Part shown: positions 46,045 through 54,511 of the stretch, in pieces | Layout of the letters: every line of letters starts with the position of its first letter | Numbering within the stretch: the first letter of the stretch is position 1 | Assembly: GCA_035650475.1 (NCBI GenBank) | Contig: DASRHP010000009.1 | Location: 548,545-612,544, forward strand | From: Candidatus Binataceae bacterium | Lineage (GTDB): Bacteria > Desulfobacterota > Binatia > Binatales > Binataceae | Reading direction: 5' to 3' | Length of the DNA: 64,000 nt | Notes under the pieces: generated by a model | What the model was told of the DNA's origin: nothing | Database searches by the model: none | Seen by the model: only the letters and a program-made list of their open reading frames with translations | Translations under genes and position numbers: made by a program

Positions 46045-46973
46045 CGCTCGATGCGCACGGCGGAATCGACCTGCGGGCCGAGGAAACGCCTTCCCACGCG
46101 CACGAAGCGGTCGGGCGACTCGGTGATGAAGAAGCTCAGCGCGCCACGCCCCTCGCGGCGCATCAGCCCGAGCGCACCCAGCCGCGTGCGCACGGCGGCG
46201 GCGGTCGCGCTTGCCGAATCGACCAGCCGCACGCCGGCGCCCAGCACGCGGCGGAAAAGTTCGCTCAGCAGCGGATAATGGGTGCATCCGAGCAGCAGCG
46301 TGTCGATGCCGCTCTGCTTGAGACTCTCCAGGTAGTAGGCGACGGTGCGCTCGGCCACCTCGCCCTCGGTCCATCCCTCCTCGACCAGCGGCACCAGCAG
46401 CGGGCAGGCGCGGGTATAGAGCTCGACGCCCGCGCGCAGGCCCTGGATCGTGCGGGTGTATGCGCCCGAGGCGATCGTCGCCTCGGTGCCGATAACCCCG
46501 ATCTTGCCCGAGCGCGAGGCGGCGACCGCGGCGCGCGCGCCGGGCTCGATCACGCCGATCACGGGCACCACGGTGTCGCGCGCGATCTCCTCCAGCGCGA
46601 CCGCGCTTGCCGTATTGCACGCGATTACCAGCATCTTGATCCCTTTGGCGAGCAAAAAGCCAGTGTTCTCGCGCGAGTATTGCACGATGACCTCGCGCGA
46701 CTTGGTGCCGTAGGGCAGACGCGCGGTGTCGCCGAGATAGATGAAATCCTCGTGCGGCAGCGCGGCGGCGAGCGCCTTGAGCACGGTGAGCCCGCCAATA
46801 CCGGAGTCGAAGACGCCGATCGGACGGGCGCGATTGTCCACCGCCGCGCGCACGGCCCTGCCGTTGGCGAGCGCCAGGCCCGAGCGCGCGGGGCCGGCGC
46901 GGCGCGGGCGCGGCGGCGATCCCTGGCCGCCGCCGCGCCCGCGCCCGCCAACCTTGCCGTCGCGCGCGCCCAT
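46041..46973 (-). CDS. murI: Glutamate racemase
   Basis: 310 residues. MurI makes D-glutamate for peptidoglycan. RPIGVFDSGIGGLTVLKALA holds the first Asp/Ser pair, the catalytic cysteines are Cys119 (IACNTASA) and Cys230 (LLGCTHYPLL), and GDTARLPYGTKS is conserved. ATG 46973 overlaps the TGA of the radical SAM gene (TGATG). The first 45 or so residues are Gly/Arg-rich and not conserved, so a later start near VDNRARPIGVFD is possible. Confidence 0.94.
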   Translation of the reverse strand: MGARDGKVGGRGRGGGQGSPPRPRRAGPARSGLALANGRAVRAAVDNRARPIGVFDSGIGGLTVLKALAAALPHEDFIYLGDTARLPYGTKSREVIVQYSRENTGFLLAKGIKMLVIACNTASAVALEEIARDTVVPVIGVIEPGARAAVAASRSGKIGVIGTEATIASGAYTRTIQGLRAGVELYTRACPLLVPLVEEGWTEGEVAERTVAYYLESLKQSGIDTLLLGCTHYPLLSELFRRVLGAGVRLVDSASATAAAVRTRLGALGLMRREGRGALSFFITESPDRFVRVGRRFLGPQVDSAVRIER

Positions 46974-48088
46974 CAGCGCTCCGCCCCCGCCGTCCCGACG
47001 GTGGCGAGCTGCGCGCCCAGCGCCGCCACCGGCGTCGGTGCGCGGCCGAGCACGCGGCGATGGATGCTTGGCGGCTCCATGCAGAGGTAGCGCGTGATCG
47101 CGGGGTTGGCCGCCGCGATCCGGCGCTCCAGCGCGCGCAGCAGCCCAACTCGCAGCGGCGTGAAGGTGCGGTAGCGCCCGTCGGGCGCCAGCACCTCCTC
47201 GCCGCACAGCAGCGGGTCGCGTGGATGGCGCCGGCGCGCGGCCGCGCGCAGCGCCGGCGTCATCCGCAGCCCGCCCAGACTGACGAAGGAGATCCGCGCG
47301 GGCGCAATCGTGTCGAACAGCTCGTCGAGCAGCGCCAGGTAGTCGCGCTCGGCTTCGGGATAGGCGATCACGGGGTCGAGATGGAAGCCGAGCCGGTAGC
47401 CCGCGTCGAGCACCCGGTGCGCAGCCGCAAGGCGCGCGGCCGGCGGGGCCGTGCGATGTTCCGCCAGCGCGAAGACCCGCTGCGGCGAGAGTGTCCACGA
47501 GACCAGCGTACGGCCGCGCGGATCGACTGCGAGCAGGTTGTCGATTTCGTCGGTCTTGGTCTTGAGTTCGAGCGTCAGCCCGTCGCGCGCCGCGAAGTAT
47601 TCGACCAGGTCGCGCGCGATCCCGGTCATCCGGTCAAAGGCCAGCGAATCGGCAAGCTCGCCGGTGCCGACCCGCAGGCTGCGCCCGCCCGCGCGCCGGC
47701 GCATCCGCTCCAGCTCGTCGAAGGCGTCGGCGTAGTTCGCATAGACCTGTAAGCCGGGATTGTCGGCAAGGTATTCCTGCAGGAAGCAGTAGCTGCAATC
47801 CATCGGGCAGTTCGACGCGAGCACCAGCACCAGGTAGCCACAGCAGGCGAAGTCGGCCGCGCCCGCCGGACAGGCCATCAGGAACGGCGCCCGCCGGCGC
47901 ATCACGACCATTCGCCGCTTGCCCGCGCCGAACGGGTCGGCCGCGCCGGCGGCGGGGCGCGCGGCCTCGCGCCCGTCGACGACGTAACGGATCGATACGC
48001 CGTGCGCCGCGCGGCTCGAAACGCGGGCGGCGAGCACGCTCGCGCGGCATCCCTCCTCGATTACGATTTCGTCCAGTTCAAAGCTCAT
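46973..48088 (-). CDS. Spore photoproduct lyase-like radical SAM protein
   Basis: 371 residues. Radical SAM enzyme with the CxxxCxxC cluster motif at Cys94, Cys98 and Cys101 (SNCPMDCSYCFLQEYL). The block LVLASNCPMDCSYCFLQ and later SWTLSPQRVFALAEHRTAPP and LGFHLDPVIAYPEAERDY are typical of the SplB-like family, which in spore formers repairs thymine dimers of the spore type. This organism shows no sporulation genes here, so the family member may have a different DNA or RNA repair role. It overlaps the small upstream gene by 11 bases and murI by one. Confidence 0.86.
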   Translation of the reverse strand: MSFELDEIVIEEGCRASVLAARVSSRAAHGVSIRYVVDGREAARPAAGAADPFGAGKRRMVVMRRRAPFLMACPAGAADFACCGYLVLVLASNCPMDCSYCFLQEYLADNPGLQVYANYADAFDELERMRRRAGGRSLRVGTGELADSLAFDRMTGIARDLVEYFAARDGLTLELKTKTDEIDNLLAVDPRGRTLVSWTLSPQRVFALAEHRTAPPAARLAAAHRVLDAGYRLGFHLDPVIAYPEAERDYLALLDELFDTIAPARISFVSLGGLRMTPALRAAARRRHPRDPLLCGEEVLAPDGRYRTFTPLRVGLLRALERRIAAANPAITRYLCMEPPSIHRRVLGRAPTPVAALGAQLATVGTAGAER

Positions 48089-48632
48089 CTGGCTCAGACC
48101 CCTCGCCGCCGAGCATCCCAACTATCCGTTCGAGGCCTCGCGCGCTGCGCTCAAGCGCCGCTATCGACTCGCCAAGCTCTGCCGCGCTGCGCGCCCGGAT
48201 CTCGATTCGCAACTCGTCCGAAGCGAGGTCCCTGGGCAGCACGACCGTTACCGTGCGCGGCAGCCTGAGCGCCGCGACCTCCGCCTTCACCCGTTCCAGC
48301 GCGCGCGCCAGGCGCGGAAAGCGCGTCGCGCGCAGCGCCTGGACAAAGACGCGTGCGCGCGCCGGCGCCGATCCGGCCCCTTCAAGTATCCGTTTGAGCG
48401 CGGGGCGGGCAAGCACGGCGCCGACCGTCTCGCCCTCGACCAGCGCAATCTCATCGAGCATGGTCAGCGCCTCGTGCAACTGCCCCACCCGCAGCCGCAG
48501 GGCGCGCGCCGCCTCGAGCAGCGCGGCCGCGCTCCTCTCGTCGAGCTTGAGCCAGCGCTCCAGATGCGCTCGATCCACGCGGCGCTGTGCCGCCCACGCG
48601 CGTATCGCCTCCGCAAGCGCCGGCTCGTTCAT
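48078..48632 (-). CDS. Hypothetical protein coupled to the SPL-like gene
   Basis: 184 residues, not recognised. It is mostly helical. The N-terminal half (AIRAWAAQRRVDRAHLERWL, LDERSAAALLEAARALRLRV) looks helix-turn-helix-like, and the middle LVEGETVGAVLARPALKRIL and a C-terminal part (RTVTVVLPRDLASDELRIEI) suggest a small alpha/beta end. Its end overlaps the start of the radical SAM gene, so it is probably a functional partner, perhaps binding the nucleic acid substrate. That role is inference. Confidence 0.7.
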   Translation of the reverse strand: MNEPALAEAIRAWAAQRRVDRAHLERWLKLDERSAAALLEAARALRLRVGQLHEALTMLDEIALVEGETVGAVLARPALKRILEGAGSAPARARVFVQALRATRFPRLARALERVKAEVAALRLPRTVTVVLPRDLASDELRIEIRARSAAELGESIAALERSARGLERIVGMLGGEGSEPDEL

Positions 48633-48662
48633 CGATGCGCTCGCTTGCTCCTCAGCAGGCGC

Positions 48663-49595
48663 TCAGGGGACGCCCGCCCCCCTGGAGACAGTGAGCGTCG
48701 CGCGCATCCGCGCGATCGCCCGACCCAACTCGGCGTCCGGCGCGCGGCGCCATCGCTCGACCGCCGCACGTCCCGCCGCGATGAAGAAGGCGGCATCGGC
48801 CGCGCGTCCGCGGCATGCGAGCCCGTGGGCGTAGATGGCGCACTTTTCCTCCATCACTTCGGCGGCTGCGGCACGCCGCTCGGCATCAAGGGTGCCGTCG
48901 CCGAGCAGCTTTGCCAGCGCAAGGATACGGAAGCGGTCGAGGGCGGGAATCGTGGCCGAGAGCTGTCCCGGATGTCCCGCACGGCGGGTCACCAGCGGCT
49001 CGTCGAGCAGGCCGACCGGATGACGCGCCAGGATTCTCAGCCACAGGTCGTAGTCTTCGCACGCCGCCATCGCCTCGTCGAAGCCGCCCGCCTCGTCGAG
49101 CAGGGCGCGCTTGACAATCACGGCCGAGGGACTGATGAGGCAGGTGCGCAGCGCGTCGGCGAAAAAGTAGCCTGGGCGCTTGAGATGGCGGCGGCCGGGA
49201 TTGACGCGCTGCCCGTTGCGGAGCCACAGCTCGGCGGTCTGCGAAATCGCCAGATGTGGATTGGCGCGCATGAAGGCGCTCTGGCGCGCGAGCTTGTCGG
49301 GCGCCCACAGATCGTCCGAGTCGAGGAACGCGATCAGGCGCCCGCGGGCGAGCGCCAGCCCGCAATTGCGCGCGGCCGCCGGGCCGCGATTTGCAGTGCG
49401 GATTGCGCGAAGCGTCGAGTCGCCGCAGCCGGCGCGCCGCGCCAGGTCTTCCCACGTGCCGTCGGTCGAGCCGTCGTCAACCACGATCAGCTCGAAGCTT
49501 GCGCCGCGCTGGGCGAGGACCGAGGCGATCGCCTCGCGCACCATCGCGCGCCGGTTGTAGGTGGGCACGATTACGCTAATCTCGGGCGTCGTCAT
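48663..49595 (-). CDS. GT2 glycosyltransferase
   Basis: 310 residues. ISVIVPTYNRRAMV, VVDDGSTDGT, AAARNCGLALARG, FLDSDDLW and ACEDYDLWLRI mark a GT-A family 2 enzyme. The C-terminal third is helical. ATG 49595 overlaps the engB stop as ATGA. It is far from the sulfotransferase cluster and its acceptor is unknown. Confidence 0.92.
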   Translation of the reverse strand: MTTPEISVIVPTYNRRAMVREAIASVLAQRGASFELIVVDDGSTDGTWEDLARRAGCGDSTLRAIRTANRGPAAARNCGLALARGRLIAFLDSDDLWAPDKLARQSAFMRANPHLAISQTAELWLRNGQRVNPGRRHLKRPGYFFADALRTCLISPSAVIVKRALLDEAGGFDEAMAACEDYDLWLRILARHPVGLLDEPLVTRRAGHPGQLSATIPALDRFRILALAKLLGDGTLDAERRAAAAEVMEEKCAIYAHGLACRGRAADAAFFIAAGRAAVERWRRAPDAELGRAIARMRATLTVSRGAGVP

Positions 49596-50221
49596 CGCGG
49601 CGCGGCGTCGGCGGCGCGCGTGCCGGACTGGTTGGCGGCGAGCAGATCCGGCGCGCGGCGCACGCATCGCAGGATGCGCTTGCGAAGGTCGTCGAGCCCT
49701 TCCTTGCTCAGCGCCGAGCACAGGATCGGCTCGACCCCGAGCGGCGCGAAGCGGCTAAGCGCGCCGATACGTTCCGAGCGACGCAGCTTGTCGCATTTGG
49801 TGGCGACGACGATCAGCGCAAGCCCGCGCCCGGCGGCGAGCGCGGCGAGGTCGGCTTCCTCCTTCCCGGGTCCGCGCCGCGCATCGACCAGCATCACCAG
49901 CGCGACGAGTTCGCGCCGCTCGTGCATATAGTGGCTCATCAGGGAGCCGACCCGTGCGGCCTCGTTGCGCGCCATTTTCGCGTAACCGTAGCCCGGCAGA
50001 TCGACCAGCGCGAGGTCGTCGCCGACGGCGAAGAAGTTGAGTGCGCGGGTGCGTCCGGGCGTGCGCGAGGTGCGCGCCAGTTGCTTTACTCCCGCCAGCG
50101 CATTGAGCATCGAGCTCTTGCCGACGTTGGAGCGGCCGGCGAGTGCTACCTCCGCCCGCGCCCATCGCGGGTACCCCTGCGGCGTCACCGCCGAGGTCAC
50201 GAATTTCGCGTCGAGCCGCAT
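49592..50221 (-). CDS. engB: Ribosome biogenesis GTPase EngB/YsxC
   Basis: 209 residues. Essential GTPase for large-subunit assembly. G1 is AGRSNVGKSSMLNAL, G2 lies in TSRTPGRTRALNFF, G3 is DLPGYGYAK, G4 is TKCDKL and G5 is CSALSKEG. The start at MRLDAKFVTSAV fits the family length. Confidence 0.96.
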   Translation of the reverse strand: MRLDAKFVTSAVTPQGYPRWARAEVALAGRSNVGKSSMLNALAGVKQLARTSRTPGRTRALNFFAVGDDLALVDLPGYGYAKMARNEAARVGSLMSHYMHERRELVALVMLVDARRGPGKEEADLAALAAGRGLALIVVATKCDKLRRSERIGALSRFAPLGVEPILCSALSKEGLDDLRKRILRCVRRAPDLLAANQSGTRAADAAPR

Positions 50222-50453
50222 CGAGTCCGCGCGGCGCGCGCCGCGCACGACCAGCTTAGCGTGCCGGACACCAATAGCACGAGCGGCGGTGGGACGGTCG
50301 GGCCGCGAGCCACCAACTCGTCACCCGCGCCGCAGAGCCGCCGGCGTAAGGGATGGTACCCGAGGCCGACTGGGAGTGCGGCGCGCGTCGGGACCTCGCC
50401 GCCCGGGTGGTCCATGCGCACTCGATTGGTTTTTCGCCGGGCGGACGTGCGCG

Positions 50454-52007
50454 TTACTTCACTCGCGACCCCGGTCGTGCTCCGAGCATGCCGCCTGAGG
50501 CGCCTGTCACCGTTTGCTCCCCGCCCGCGCCATCCTGCGCGTGCCAGCCGGCAAGCAATTCGTCAACCGCGCGCTCCACGACAGTGCCCTTGAAGAAGTC
50601 AGGATTCATCCCGGCGTGCAGCTTCACCGGATTGACGAAGACGAACTCGCGAAAGTCGCCCTCCGTGATCAGCCCTTCTTCGACCAGCTCGTAGGCCTCT
50701 GCGGTGGCGTTGCGCATGTCGGCGAGGTCGCGATGGCCGATGTCGGAGCCGTAGATCGCGTTGAGCTTGACGCCGAGGGGAGTGCGGCGAGTGTCGAAGG
50801 CCCATGGGGTAACGCGGTCGTCGCCCTCGCATCCGAAGAAGAAGTTGGGCACGAAACGCTCGCGCACGTCGGCGGGCTGGGTGATGCCGGCGAGGGCGAA
50901 TTCGTCGAGGTCGGCTGGGTCCTCCGGCCGTCCCCACATGACGTCGCTGACCTCGTCGGCGCTCTTTGGGAATTTTTCATAGAAGCGGCTGCCGCCGTAC
51001 TGGAGACAGAGCGCGCGGAAGAGCTGACGGTCGAGATTGGCGGGATCGAACTGCGCCAGCGCATGCATGCCGTGCATCTTGAAATGCCCGATCAGGTCGC
51101 CGTACAGCACGCGCGCCCATCCGACGCCGCCCTCCTGGAAAGCGAAGCGCAAGGCGGGAAAGCGGCGCGTGACGCCGCCAAAAAAGAGCGACTTGCAGAT
51201 AGCCTCGGCGGTCGCGGCGAAGTGGCCGATGTGGTTGTACATGAAGTTGGAGATCGAGTTGCGAAAGCCGATGCCTGTGCCCTTGCAATGGAAGGTCGGC
51301 GCGACCTTCAGCTCCAGGCATTTCGCCCACACCGGATCGTAGTCGTACTCGCTGTCGAGCGCGAAGGTGTCGAACCATACGAGCCGCCGTTCGAGCTCGG
51401 GAGCGCGCGCGGCCAGTGCCGGGATCGGCCGGCGCACGTAGGCGGGCATTACGATCGCCTTGTAGCCGAGCCCGCGCACCGCATGCTCCAGCTCGTCGAG
51501 CGCCTCGACCGGCGTATGCATCGGGATTGTTGCCACCGGCGTAAGCCGATCCCGGTAGGGGCGGAAGATCTCCGCGTGATAATTGTTGAGGGCGCGGCAC
51601 GCGGAGCGTCGCAGGTCCTCCTCCCAGATGGCCGGCGAATTGAGCCCGACGCTCGGGTAGATGATCGAGAAATCGAGCCCCATTTCGTCGAGCCGCTCAT
51701 GCATCAGCGCGGGCAGCGAGCTGGTCGCACGGTCGAGCGTATTGCGGGTCGGATGCGCCCACCAGTTGGGACGCATCGCGCGCTGCGCGCGCCGCTCGGC
51801 GGGCGAGAGTTGATGCCAGCCGAAATGGAAGCCGATATCCGGCGAGCGTTTGAAGCGCTCGACCATCGCGATGCCGCCGAGCGCGGCCAGATGGTCGAAG
51901 AAGAGCGGCTCGAACTCGGCCGCGTGTCCGTCGGTGTCTATTATCGGGTGGCCCAGGCGCGCGCGAATCGCGGCCGAGCGGCTGGCGGCCTGCGGTGCTG
52001 CATCCAT
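50454..52007 (-). CDS. Amidohydrolase family protein (amidohydrolase 2 type)
   Basis: 517 residues, longer than the usual 330-400. Metal-dependent TIM-barrel hydrolase/decarboxylase. IIDTDGHAAE (usually D.DxH) is the first metal site, SIIYPSVGLNS and VATIPMHTPVEALDELEHAV are family blocks, then PTFHCKGTGIG, FNHIGHFAATAE-like MYNHIGHFAATAEAICKSLF, RFAFQEGGVGW and, near the end, YGSDIGHRDLADM, which carries the catalytic Asp. Proteins like this are abundant in environmental bacteria that degrade aromatic or terpenoid compounds. Substrate unknown. Confidence 0.88.
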   Translation of the reverse strand: MDAAPQAASRSAAIRARLGHPIIDTDGHAAEFEPLFFDHLAALGGIAMVERFKRSPDIGFHFGWHQLSPAERRAQRAMRPNWWAHPTRNTLDRATSSLPALMHERLDEMGLDFSIIYPSVGLNSPAIWEEDLRRSACRALNNYHAEIFRPYRDRLTPVATIPMHTPVEALDELEHAVRGLGYKAIVMPAYVRRPIPALAARAPELERRLVWFDTFALDSEYDYDPVWAKCLELKVAPTFHCKGTGIGFRNSISNFMYNHIGHFAATAEAICKSLFFGGVTRRFPALRFAFQEGGVGWARVLYGDLIGHFKMHGMHALAQFDPANLDRQLFRALCLQYGGSRFYEKFPKSADEVSDVMWGRPEDPADLDEFALAGITQPADVRERFVPNFFFGCEGDDRVTPWAFDTRRTPLGVKLNAIYGSDIGHRDLADMRNATAEAYELVEEGLITEGDFREFVFVNPVKLHAGMNPDFFKGTVVERAVDELLAGWHAQDGAGGEQTVTGASGGMLGARPGSRVK

Positions 52008-52075
52008 CGCGGCTTACCTCCAAGGCGGCCGCAAGTTGCGCCGGCCGAACCGCTCTCAGGCGTGAGTAGCGGTTC

Positions 52076-52654
52076 CTAGCGCGCGAAAGTTCCGACCAAC
52101 TCGGCCTCGGCCCTGACGTGCCGTCGGCTGGCGGCCTCGACCTCGTCCGCGGTGGCTCCGGGCTGCAAGTCGAGCCGCGTGTCGAGCGCCATCAGCCGGA
52201 AGTGGTAGTGATGGGCGGGACCGGGGGGCGGGCACGGACCCATGTAGCCGAGTTTGCCCAAGGTGTTGTTTCCTTGCAGCGCGCCGTCGGCGAGCCTTGC
52301 GGTCTGCGGCACACCGGCCTCCAAACCGGAGGCGGTAGCCGGGATATTGTAGATCACCCAGTGGACGAATGTCCCGCTCGGTGCGTCAGGATCCTTGACG
52401 ATGAGCGCTAAAGTCTTAGCGCTGGCGGGAACTCCCTGCCAGCGAAGCGGCGGCGAGCCGGCGACAGAGCTTTTGCACGTGTATTGCTCTGGAATCGGTC
52501 CTTTGGAGGCAAAAGCCGGGCTGGTGATCGTCAATTCCAATGAGTTTTGCGCGCCTGCTTGCGCGGCGCACAGGCCCGTGACTGTCAGCAGCGAGAAAGC
52601 GGCCAGGAGCGGAAAGCATAGAGCTGGCTTTGCGGGCGCGACGCATGGCTTCAT
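52076..52654 (-). CDS. YbhB/YbcL (RKIP/PEBP) family protein, secreted
   Basis: 192 residues with a signal peptide (CFPLLAAFSLLTVTGLCAAQ, AGA cleavage). The PEBP fold is seen in LELTITSPAF, SPPLRWQGVPASAKTLALIV, KDPDAPSGTFVHWVIYNIPA and GYMGPCPPPGPAHHYHFRLM. DPDAP and GPCPP-H line the ligand pocket. Function of the bacterial family is not settled. ATG 52654 is preceded by a perfect inverted repeat. Confidence 0.93.
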   Translation of the reverse strand: MKPCVAPAKPALCFPLLAAFSLLTVTGLCAAQAGAQNSLELTITSPAFASKGPIPEQYTCKSSVAGSPPLRWQGVPASAKTLALIVKDPDAPSGTFVHWVIYNIPATASGLEAGVPQTARLADGALQGNNTLGKLGYMGPCPPPGPAHHYHFRLMALDTRLDLQPGATADEVEAASRRHVRAEAELVGTFAR

Positions 52655-52672
52655 ATGGTGGATTCCTCGGCG

Positions 52673-52696
52673 TTGGACACATCGCATAGTGTCCAA
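52673..52696. promoter_or_regulatory. Perfect inverted repeat upstream of ybhB-like gene
   Basis: TTGGACAC (52673-52680), eight-base spacer, GTGTCCAA (52689-52696). It ends 18 bases ahead of the YbhB-like start, in the ribosome-site/promoter zone, and could be an operator or a leader hairpin. Confidence 0.5.
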
Positions 52697-52825
52697 ACCG
52701 TGTTAGGCCTTGGTTAGAGAATAGTAGGCTGGGTAGGGCGAGGTGTACAGAGACAACTGTGGAAAGCTCTTCGGCAATCCGGCTTGCGTCCTCTTGACCA
52801 GCGCAGGCAGTTTTGCGAATGTCGC

Positions 52826-52854
52826 TTGCAGTCAAGGCAGGTTTAAGGTAGCAT
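52826..52854 (+). promoter_or_regulatory. Weak promoter-like site ahead of the HTH gene
   Basis: TTGCAG (52826-52831), 17-base spacer, TAGCAT (52849-52854), in a lower-GC stretch. The -35 is poor, so this is tentative. Confidence 0.3.
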
Positions 52855-52938
52855 CGAAAACAGCTGGATATTAAAAGCGCAGCGTTTTCCGACCGTAAAG
52901 GGGGCGATGCCGGAAGACGACTGGGATTTGGAGAAACC

Positions 52939-53163
52939 ATGGCTACAGAACCGAAGTACAATCTGCCCCGCGTGATGACGGTGAAGGAGCTTTCGGCTTA
53001 TCTTCGCGTCCACCCGTCGACCATCTACAAGCTTCTGCGACGCGGCGAACTGCCGGGCTTTCGTATCGGCACCGACTGGCGTTTCAACGCCGAGGTCATC
53101 GATCGCTGGTGCCTTGAGCGCAACATGCGCCCCAGCGAAGCCGAAACCGTCCGCGGCAACTAG
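52939..53163 (+). CDS. Excisionase/MerR-type helix-turn-helix protein
   Basis: 74 residues. One winged helix: VMTVKELSAYLRVHPSTIYK then LLRRGELPGFRIGTDWRF and EVIDRWCLERN. This is the small Xis/MerR-like domain that binds DNA, often as a phage excisionase or a stand-alone regulator. No integrase or attachment site is near, so regulation of a neighbour is more likely. It diverges from the YbhB-like gene. Confidence 0.9.
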   Translation: MATEPKYNLPRVMTVKELSAYLRVHPSTIYKLLRRGELPGFRIGTDWRFNAEVIDRWCLERNMRPSEAETVRGN

Positions 53164-53216
53164 CGCACGATTTTCCGCACGTGGGCCGGCACCGACGACC
53201 GCGCTGGCCCGCGATG

Positions 53217-53240
53217 CGCGTCTCGCTGCAAAGAGACGCG
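53217..53240. terminator. Hairpin between convergent genes
   Basis: CGCGTCTC (53217-53224), eight-base loop, GAGACGCG (53233-53240): a perfect 8-base stem between the HTH stop and the convergent SDR stop. No T-tract, but position suits a two-way terminator. Confidence 0.45.
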
Positions 53241-53283
53241 TTCCGCCCGCGTGTCGCTGGCGGAAACCGCTGCAATCAGTCAG

Positions 53284-54057
53284 TCAGCGCGCTGCTTTCG
53301 GTAGCTGAGGCAGCTCGACGATTCGGGCGCCCGAGGGTCGCACCTCGAGCGCACGTCCGCAAAGCTTGTCGTCGCGTACCAGCCGGACGACGCCGTCCGC
53401 GATCTGTTCGGGCTGCAGAATCCGCTTAGGCATATTGATCTGATAGCCGCCGGATTGCTGCGCCTCGACCGCCTTGCGCACCAGCGGCGTATCGACGACT
53501 CCCGGACAGATGCAGTTGACGCGGATCCCGCGCCGCTGCGCCCACGACGCCAGCGAGTAAGTCAGGTTAACCACTCCCGCCTTGGCTGCGGCATAAACCG
53601 GATCCTCGACATACGGATATAGCCCGGCCATCGAGGCCGTATTGATGATCGCGCCTCCGCGCCCGCGTTCCATCAGCGGCGCCGCCAGGTAGCATCCCAG
53701 GATCACCGCCTGCAAGTCGATATCGAGCACCCGCCGCCAGCGCTCGAGGGTGCATTGCGGGAAGCCCGGCGATCCGACCGCGATACCGGCGTTATTGTGC
53801 AAGATGTCGAGCGCGCCGAAGGTGGCGACCGCCCGCTCGAGCATCCGCTGCGCCTGCTCAGCGTCGGTCACGTCGGCAAGCACCGACGCCGCACGCCCGC
53901 CACCGCCTTCGATCATCGCGACAGTTTCGTGCGCGCTGCGTTCGTCGAGGTCGGCGACCATCACTGCCGCGCCCTCGGCGGCCAGCCGTACGGCGGTGGC
54001 GCGCCCGATCCCCGAGCCGCCGCCAGTGACAACCGCAACTTTCCCCTTGATTTCCAT
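53284..54057 (-). CDS. Short-chain dehydrogenase/reductase
   Basis: 257 residues. Classical SDR: TGGGSGIGRATAVRL cofactor site, ADLDERS (Asp after strand 2 favours NAD), NNAGIAV, catalytic Ser in INTASMAG, YAAAKAGVV (Y-x-x-x-K) and CPGVVDTPLV. All catalytic residues are present. Substrate unknown. It follows the DUF1634 gene in the same direction after 34 bases. Confidence 0.94.
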   Translation of the reverse strand: MEIKGKVAVVTGGGSGIGRATAVRLAAEGAAVMVADLDERSAHETVAMIEGGGGRAASVLADVTDAEQAQRMLERAVATFGALDILHNNAGIAVGSPGFPQCTLERWRRVLDIDLQAVILGCYLAAPLMERGRGGAIINTASMAGLYPYVEDPVYAAAKAGVVNLTYSLASWAQRRGIRVNCICPGVVDTPLVRKAVEAQQSGGYQINMPKRILQPEQIADGVVRLVRDDKLCGRALEVRPSGARIVELPQLPKAAR

Positions 54058-54091
54058 CAGCTTTGCTCCAAGTCGTGCGAGCAGTCGTTGG

Positions 54092-54511
54092 CTAGCCGAC
54101 TCTGCCCAGGACGACGCCGAAAATCAGCCCCGCGAGCACGTACGCGGTCAGCAGAACATAAGTGTAGTCGCGCTCCTTGAGGAAGAGCAGGAAGCAGAAC
54201 CCCACGCGCGCGAGCGGCACCAGCGTCAGCACCATCAGGCCGATTGTCATGATCCCGTGCGGGTTGCCGTGGAACGCGCTTATCGCAAGGTCCGACCACG
54301 CTTCGCGCTGTTCATAGGGGCCGCCGTTTTGCAGGCGGCGGAAGTGGGCGACGTAATAGCCCGGGCTTTGCCAGGCCATGCTGAACAGGCCGCCGACGAG
54401 GACCACGATAGCGGCGACCAGGATGGTGCGCAGGATAATGGGAGTCCAGACGCGGAGGATGCGTTCCTCGTCGGCTCCCGTGTCGATCGGTCTCCTCAGC
54501 TCAGAAGCCAC
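54092..54511 (-). CDS. DUF1634 membrane protein
   Basis: 139 residues from GTG 54511. Three hydrophobic segments: IILRTILVAAIVVLVGGLFS, GIMTIGLMVLTLVPLARVGF and TYVLLTAYVLAGLIFGVVLG. DUF1634 proteins usually sit beside TauE/SafE transporters. It overlaps the TauE gene by 11 bases, so the two are probably made as a pair. Confidence 0.88.
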   Translation of the reverse strand: MASELRRPIDTGADEERILRVWTPIILRTILVAAIVVLVGGLFSMAWQSPGYYVAHFRRLQNGGPYEQREAWSDLAISAFHGNPHGIMTIGLMVLTLVPLARVGFCFLLFLKERDYTYVLLTAYVLAGLIFGVVLGRVG

